DNA from: a virus
DNA: 62,956 nt
Reading direction: 5' to 3' (one strand)
IMG/VR virus record: IMGVR_UViG_3300042555_000449
Span: 1 to 62,956 of that record
Part shown: positions 59,424 to 62,956 of the stretch, one piece after another
How the letters are laid out: each line of letters starts with the position of its first letter
How positions within the stretch are numbered: position 1 is the first letter of the stretch
Notes under the pieces: model-generated
Told to the model about the DNA's origin: nothing
Databases searched by the model: none
What the model saw: the letters and a program-made list of their open reading frames with translations, nothing else
Made by a program: the position numbers and the translations under genes

Positions 59424-59454
59424 TTGGAAATGTTAATTTAAAATACTACCTTTG
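59424..59454 (+). promoter_or_regulatory. host-type promoter of the recombination operon
   Basis: TTG (59424-59426), exactly 20 nt, then TACCTTTG (59447-59454): a complete match to the Bacteroidota promoter TTG-N~20-TAnnTTTG. The start site would be about 59461, directly before the folded leader of the ERF gene. Confidence 0.7.
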
Positions 59455-59467
59455 CTTTGGTAAAGGC

Positions 59468-59524
59468 GAGGTAGTCACTACGAGTGTGGGCTCACAACCC
59501 AATAGAGCGAAGCTATTCTACCTC
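59468..59524 (+). ncRNA. compact cloverleaf-like 5' leader of the ERF gene
   Basis: GAGGTAG (59468-59474) and CTACCTC (59518-59524) close a 7-bp stem. Inside are ACT/AGT (short first arm), TGGG/CCCA with 7-nt loop CTCACAA, and AATAG/CTATT with 7-nt loop AGCGAAG. In 57 nt this is a miniature tRNA-like four-arm fold at the 5' end of the recombination operon mRNA. The arms with 7-nt loops and 7-bp closing stem are striking, but tRNA identity bases (T54-T55-C, G18-G19) are missing, so a regulatory leader is more likely than a tRNA. Confidence 0.5.
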
Positions 59525-59554
59525 TCAATTTATAACAACTAAAACAACAACACA

Positions 59555-59977
59555 ATGACAAATCTGTACAAGGCCCTTGCGGCATTCCAACAAGAAGTCC
59601 CTGTGATTCACAAGGCGACTCAAGGTTATGGTTACAGCTACGCTGACCTACCTGCAATTTTCTCAATCATCAACCCATTAATGAAAAAGCATGGGTTAGG
59701 GTTTACGCAGATGATGACAGACATCGGATTGCAAACTACTATCTTCCATTGCGAGAGTGGTGAAGCTATTAGTTCAACTGCAACTATTCCTCAAGGCGTT
59801 CAGCTTAAAGGTATGAATGACTTCCAAGTATTAGGCTCTGCTATTACCTACATTCGTAGATATGCATTGTCATCAGCACTTGGGTTAGTTACCGATAAAG
59901 ATACTGACGCATCTGGCGAACAAACATCTGCACCACGTCAAGCAAGTTTTAACCCTAAAAAAGACCTTTCATTCTAA
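59555..59977 (+). CDS. erf: ERF family single-strand annealing protein
   Basis: The 140 residues span the ERF domain: LYKALAAFQQEVPVIHKAT, YGYSYADLPAIFSIINPLMK, HGLGFTQMMTDIGLQTTIFH and the hallmark AITYIRRYALSSALGLVTDK followed by DTDASG. ERF proteins anneal complementary single strands in phage recombination and replication. A short Gln/Pro/Asn-rich tail ends the protein. Its stop is one base from overlap with the RecE-like nuclease start (ATGG context), forming a nuclease/annealase pair; the mRNA leader is structured. Confidence 0.85.
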   Translation: MTNLYKALAAFQQEVPVIHKATQGYGYSYADLPAIFSIINPLMKKHGLGFTQMMTDIGLQTTIFHCESGEAISSTATIPQGVQLKGMNDFQVLGSAITYIRRYALSSALGLVTDKDTDASGEQTSAPRQASFNPKKDLSF

Positions 59978-60774
59978 TGGCAAATCAATTATTTATGGAC
60001 TGGTTGAACTCACCTGAGTTCCGCCTTTCCTTCTCGACCGCTAAAAACTTATTAGACTCCCCTGCTAAATTCCAATGGGAGATAACAAACAAACTAATGT
60101 ACGAACCTGATGAGCCTACCGAGGCTATGAGATTAGGTACTCTTATCCATACATTAGTGTTAGAGCCACATGAGTTCGGTACTAAGTTTGTTATTCAACC
60201 TGACTTTGGTAGAACTAAACCTGAGTTAGAAAAGAAAGAACATTTCTTTCAAGAGAACAAAGGAAAGATTATTGTTAAGGATAAAGAAGTAGATAAAGCT
60301 GAGCGTTGTATTAAGTATATCCCTGACCACGTTATGGATATCATTAACGCTGGCAAGACTGAGTTTGTTATTAATCAACCCATAGCTAACGTGCCTTTCA
60401 AGGGTATCATAGATTGCTATAACGAAGGTGTTATAGAGGTTAAAACTACAAGCGAGTCATCTGCTGATAAGTTGATTGCTTCTTTCTTTAACCTTAAGTA
60501 TCCTATGCAGGCTGCTATCTATAGCGTACTTGCTAAGAAAGAGTTTGGGTTAGATTACTATCCTAATACTACTTACTTGATTATCCAAACGGTAGCACCT
60601 TATAGAAGCTATTTTATAAAAGCTGATAAGGATTACCACTTGTATGGTCAGAAGTTATTGGATGTTGCATTAACAATTTATCACCACGTAAAAAAAGAAG
60701 GCTTATGGGATAAAGGTTGGGATATCCAATCAATCGGATTACCTGCATGGGCATCAAAACAAATTGAAGAATAA
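59977..60774 (+). CDS. RecE-like PD-(D/E)XK exonuclease
   Basis: The 265-residue protein has the residues of the PDDEXK exonuclease family related to RecE and lambda-type nucleases: RLGTLIHTLVLEP with H58, FKGIIDCY with D146, GVIEVKTTS with E154 and K156, and MQAAIYSVLAKKEFG with Q178. It would resect double-stranded DNA 5' ends to make 3' single strands for the ERF partner encoded just upstream; the two genes are coupled. Full domain length is present and no residue is missing. Confidence 0.85.
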   Translation: MANQLFMDWLNSPEFRLSFSTAKNLLDSPAKFQWEITNKLMYEPDEPTEAMRLGTLIHTLVLEPHEFGTKFVIQPDFGRTKPELEKKEHFFQENKGKIIVKDKEVDKAERCIKYIPDHVMDIINAGKTEFVINQPIANVPFKGIIDCYNEGVIEVKTTSESSADKLIASFFNLKYPMQAAIYSVLAKKEFGLDYYPNTTYLIIQTVAPYRSYFIKADKDYHLYGQKLLDVALTIYHHVKKEGLWDKGWDIQSIGLPAWASKQIEE

Positions 60775-60892
60775 CAGCCCGAAGTACAAGGGAACTCGAA
60801 GCACAGGCGTGGCATACCATAAGAACTGCTCGCTCCTAATCGTTGGTAGGCTTTGTTGGCAACTCAAAGGTGTATAGATAAAAGTTGCAAAT

Positions 60893-60972
60893 AGTCAGGT
60901 GGCGGGATTGGTAGCCGCATTAATGGGCAGTAAATCCATTAAAATTTATAGGTTCGAGTCCTGTCCTGACTA
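60893..60972 (+). tRNA. tRNA-Tyr-like (GTA) with 8-bp anticodon stem, second copy
   Basis: The same 80-nt body as the copy at 55907: acceptor AGTCAGG/CCTGACT, D arm GCGG/CCGC, T arm ATAGG-TTCGAGT-CCTGT. The anticodon stem TTAATGGG/TCCATTAA again has 8 bp; compared with the first copy one G-U pair has become A-U, so pairing is preserved. Loop CAGTAAA again lacks U33. About 118 nt without a gene (60775-60892) precede it and hold only small imperfect hairpins. Confidence 0.6.
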
Positions 60973-60986
60973 CTAAAATAAAAATT

Positions 60987-61088
60987 ATGAAAAACGAAAA
61001 ATATTGGAATGGATTTATATTAGGTTTCTTTATTGGTGGAATAATAGGAATATTCACATTAAGTTTAATTATAAAAGGAACATTATAA
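60987..61088 (+). CDS. very small membrane protein between tRNAs (33 aa)
   Basis: A 33-codon frame (KNEKYWNGFILGFFIGGIIG, IFTLSLIIKGTL) encodes one transmembrane helix with a glycine-zipper pattern. It starts after AATAAAAATT and ends 5 nt before the next tRNA-like gene. Small size leaves some doubt, but the hydrophobic run is unlike random AT-rich sequence. Confidence 0.42.
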   Translation: MKNEKYWNGFILGFFIGGIIGIFTLSLIIKGTL

Positions 61089-61093
61089 AAAAT

Positions 61094-61205
61094 AGTCAGG
61101 TGGCGGAATTGGTAGACGCTACTAGAGCAAATGCCGAAGGTCTCCTTGGTGCACCAAGCAATGTCAACTCTTGAGACCATACAGGTTCGAATCCTGTCCT
61201 GACTA
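61094..61205 (+). tRNA. tRNA-Leu-like gene with enlarged central domain (112 nt)
   Basis: The body repeats the other two tRNA-like genes: acceptor AGTCAGG/CCTGACT, a Leu-type D arm (GCGGAATTGGTAGACGC) and T arm ACAGG-TTCGAAT-CCTGT. Between D and T arms lie 61 nt instead of ~35. They contain GGTCTC/GAGACC (61139-61144 with 61173-61178) enclosing a perfect hairpin CTTGG-TGCA-CCAAG (61145-61158). No regular 5-bp anticodon stem with a 7-nt loop could be found, so the anticodon is unassigned. It may be a degenerate tRNA, one with an insertion, or a mimic. Confidence 0.5.
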
Positions 61206-61304
61206 CAAAGTGGTAATAGACGAAAATGAAATTCCTGCTGTGATGTTAACTTAATCAGCACATTCAGAAGTAGAAATGAACAACCGCAAATTGTTCGCCA
61301 CTTC

Positions 61305-61375
61305 AGCCAAGTAGTGTAATGGTAACACTCCACCATTGTAGGTGGGAGACGCAGGTTCGATCCCTGTCTTGGCAC
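61305..61375 (+). tRNA. tRNA-Thr-like (TGT), 6-nt anticodon loop
   Basis: Acceptor AGCCAAG/CTTGGCA (first pair A-A mismatched), D arm GTGT-AATGGTA-ACAC, T arm GCAGG-TTCGATC-CCTGT, anticodon stem CCACC/GGTGG. The loop ATTGTA has only six bases; with U33 and A37 in place the anticodon reads TGT (Thr), base 38 missing. Opening the closing C-G pair gives an 8-nt loop instead. It lies 39 nt upstream of the SSB-like gene. Confidence 0.6.
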
Positions 61376-61413
61376 TAAAACCTTTCGGAGTATGGGTTAA
61401 CCGAGTATATAAT

Positions 61414-61656
61414 ATGAGTACAACGTATGAGATGAGAGAAGGACAAGGGTCTTTATTCATCAACGAAAAGAAAACGTCAGACAAACAACCTGACTACAAT
61501 GGTAATGTTCTTATCAATGGAAAGAAAATGCAAATGGCAGGTTGGAAAAAACAATCCAAGTCTGGCTCTACATTCTTATCAATCCAAATTAGCGAACCAA
61601 GAGAAGCATCTACTACATCGGCTAAGCCTGCTGTAAGCGATGACTTACCATTTTAA
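61414..61656 (+). CDS. SSB-like protein with acidic tip (80 aa)
   Basis: An 80-residue protein: GQGSLFINEKKTSDKQPDYN, LINGKKMQMAGWKKQSKSGS and TFLSIQIS form a small beta domain found in phage proteins annotated as single-strand-binding or DUF736-like. The C-terminus ends VSDDLPF, the same kind of acidic-aromatic tip by which bacterial SSB recruits partners. It lies with ERF, the nuclease and the phosphoesterase, supporting a DNA-recombination role. ATG 61414 was chosen because an upstream ATG at 61342 falls inside the tRNA. Confidence 0.65.
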   Translation: MSTTYEMREGQGSLFINEKKTSDKQPDYNGNVLINGKKMQMAGWKKQSKSGSTFLSIQISEPREASTTSAKPAVSDDLPF

Positions 61657-61662
61657 CTAATC

Positions 61663-61702
61663 GGTCCACGGCTCTCGCTTAAGTGTGGGAGCTTGTTGGA
61701 CC
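61663..61702 (+). promoter_or_regulatory. two-part hairpin between SSB-like and phosphoesterase genes
   Basis: GGTCCA (61663-61668) pairs with TGGACC (61697-61702) and, inside, GCTCTC (61671-61676) with GGGAGC (61687-61692), an ordered ~40-nt hairpin 6 nt after the SSB stop and 13 nt before the next ATG. No U tract follows, so a translational leader or RNA-processing site is more likely than a terminator. Confidence 0.5.
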
Positions 61703-61715
61703 ACTAACCCAGACC

Positions 61716-62777
61716 ATGAAAGAACAAGATATAAAATTAGCTATCGAACAAGAGTGTGATGCAGTAGGTATACCTATAACATCGGTTAAGCATTATTGGT
61801 ATAAAGGTGAACACTTTTCTATCAATGCTCTTAACCCATACGATAGGGCTACTTCATTCTTGCAATCCATAGAAAAGATTTGTGAGACCTACCTTAAAGG
61901 TGGTATACGCAAACCCAAAGTAATCAAACAACTTGACACACCTGTAGCCATTAAGGTAACCCTTAGTGATATGCACGTAGGTCTTGAACCTAACCCTAAG
62001 AATGGTGGTATGTTTGAATACTCTTACAACAGAGATATATTCTACCACAACATTGACTATGTCTATAGTCGAATACTTCATCATTACAACAGCAACGGCA
62101 CTTTTGATTTGTTGATAATTGATGACTTAGGTGATGGGCTAGATGGTTACGAGGGCAAGACAACTCGAGGTGGTCATGACTTAGAACAGAACATGAGTTC
62201 TACTGAAGCGTTTGAAACCTTCGTGTCTGCTAAGCTTTCTTTAATAGAAAGATGTATAGATGAAGGCGTTGCTAACAAGTTCCTAATTAGAAACGTATGC
62301 AACGATAACCACGCTGGTAGCTTTGCTTCTATATCTAATATGGCTATCAAGATGATACTTGACCGAGTATATGAAGAGTCGGTAGTTGATTTCTATATCC
62401 TTGAGAAGTTCATGAGTCACTTCACCTATGGCGACCATGCATTTATTATTACCCATGGTAAGGACAATAAGTACATGTTCAAAGGATTGCCATATCAATT
62501 GAATGATAAGACCGTAGCGTTCATTAACGAATACATTGACCACTTCGGTATAGATAACAAGTTCATTCATCTTGAGAAAGGCGACCTACATAGGATAGGA
62601 TATGATAGAACTAAGAAGTTTGATTATAGAAACTTCATGAGTTTTGCTCCCCCCTCTGCTTGGGTTCAGCATAATTTTGGAGATGGGTATTGTGGGTTCT
62701 CTATCCAGATTATCCCTAAGTATAGTGGGGAGATATCCCATACAGATTACTATTTTGATTTAACTAAAAAGAAATAA
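61716..62777 (+). CDS. calcineurin-like metallophosphoesterase (353 aa)
   Basis: The motifs of the binuclear metallophosphoesterase fold appear in order: SDMH (84-87, motif D-x-H), DDLGD (136-140, motif GD-xx-D region), NDNH (196-199, motif GN-H-D/E) and THGKD (246-250, motif GH). The DNA-repair branch of this family (Mre11/SbcD) trims DNA ends. Here the neighbours are ERF, RecE-like nuclease and an SSB-like protein, so a DNA end-processing role is plausible. ATG 61716 was chosen over GTG 61683 because the latter lies inside the hairpin. Confidence 0.72.
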   Translation: MKEQDIKLAIEQECDAVGIPITSVKHYWYKGEHFSINALNPYDRATSFLQSIEKICETYLKGGIRKPKVIKQLDTPVAIKVTLSDMHVGLEPNPKNGGMFEYSYNRDIFYHNIDYVYSRILHHYNSNGTFDLLIIDDLGDGLDGYEGKTTRGGHDLEQNMSSTEAFETFVSAKLSLIERCIDEGVANKFLIRNVCNDNHAGSFASISNMAIKMILDRVYEESVVDFYILEKFMSHFTYGDHAFIITHGKDNKYMFKGLPYQLNDKTVAFINEYIDHFGIDNKFIHLEKGDLHRIGYDRTKKFDYRNFMSFAPPSAWVQHNFGDGYCGFSIQIIPKYSGEISHTDYYFDLTKKK

Positions 62778-62779
62778 CA

Positions 62780-62956
62780 ATGGAAGAAATATTAGAGTCG
62801 TTTAAAGAAGACCCAAAGGTTTATATTTGTACTGAATGTCATAGACCATACTTTACTAAAAGAAAGTCGCTTGATGCAGAAACAGTAACAAAATCTATCA
62901 GTAAGTATTACGGTGGTATTGATTTGAGAGAAAAGACTAGGAGACAAACCCATGTA
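62780..62956 (+). CDS. hypothetical zinc-knuckle protein (partial, 5' end only)
   Basis: The frame starts 2 nt after the phosphoesterase stop and runs off the right edge after 59 codons. The visible part has a single CTEC knuckle (VYICTECHRPYFTKRKS) and a charged helix. The second metal pair may lie beyond the window. No function assigned. Confidence 0.55.
   Translation, partial: MEEILESFKEDPKVYICTECHRPYFTKRKSLDAETVTKSISKYYGGIDLREKTRRQTHV

Noticed and set aside
60775-60892. Further tRNA-like element between the nuclease gene and the second tRNA-like gene
   Set aside because: Only short imperfect hairpins (such as CTTTG/CAAAG and CCTA/TAGG) can be drawn; no consistent cloverleaf.
1-62956. 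Integrase, excisionase, repressor, insertion sequence or CRISPR array
   Set aside because: No matching gene, terminal inverted repeat or direct-repeat array was seen in this window; lysogeny genes could lie outside it.

Overview
The window looks like about 63 kb of a lytic tailed bacteriophage that infects a member of the Bacteroidota. The evidence is an almost gap-free set of virion genes (large terminase, portal, scaffold-like, major capsid candidate, connector/ring proteins, fibres, large ejection-type proteins), an AT-rich genome, and start codons preceded by A-rich leaders without a Shine-Dalgarno sequence. Two promoters have the Bacteroidota form TTG-N20-TAnnTTTG. No long-tail genes (tape measure, sheath, baseplate) and no integrase or lysogeny repressor are seen. 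This fits a short-tailed, podovirus-like phage, broadly similar in plan to flavobacterial podoviruses and crAss-like phages. That resemblance is an inference from layout, not from a search.

Layout. (1) 1-1548, plus strand: the end of a replication module (C-terminus of a DnaB-type helicase, small proteins, a RusA-like resolvase). (2) 1576-13411, plus strand: ejection-type virion proteins of 546, 1232, 1729 and 249 aa, with a ferritin-like protein between the two giants. One giant carries a ParB-like segment and the other a HExxH motif. (3) 13445-46470, minus strand: a long late region. In transcription order it has a RepL-like regulator, a spike-base-like protein, a beta-rich fibre, small membrane and coiled-coil proteins, a run of very basic small proteins, a transglycosylase-like protein, a GroES-like protein, a probable small terminase, large terminase, portal, scaffold candidate, capsid candidate, GH19 endolysin, holin candidate, unimolecular spanin, three connector/ring proteins, and a fibre cluster ending in a 1301-aa protein. 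Regions 2 and 3 converge on a terminator at 13418-13446. (4) 46471-48186: a divergent control region plus about 650 nt of hairpin-rich noncoding DNA, a candidate origin or regulatory RNA region. (5) 47020-62956, plus strand: early/middle genes. Most are small and unknown, but they include a zinc-ribbon amidoligase with a class II glutamine amidotransferase, a DnaA-C-like protein, a sigma-70-like factor, ERF annealing protein, RecE-like nuclease, an SSB-like protein and a metallophosphoesterase. Four tRNA-like genes and at least one independent noncoding RNA unit lie among them.

How it fits together. Early genes carry host-type promoters. The sigma-like protein is a natural candidate to recognise a second motif, AACGTATTATAT, which lies 15-26 nt upstream of eight virion and lysis genes on both strands and in front of one noncoding RNA. 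This is a possible analogue of T4-type late transcription, in which an extended -10 element alone is the promoter. ERF, the RecE-like nuclease, the SSB-like protein, the RusA-like protein and the metallophosphoesterase make a recombination toolkit. The least conventional parts are the amidoligase/amidotransferase pair, the noncoding RNA at 55146-55367, the tRNA-like genes with abnormal anticodon arms, the GCGAAATGC hairpins at 47668-47982, and the ferritin-like gene in the virion block. All functional calls come from reading motifs and gene order; nothing was searched or folded by computer.
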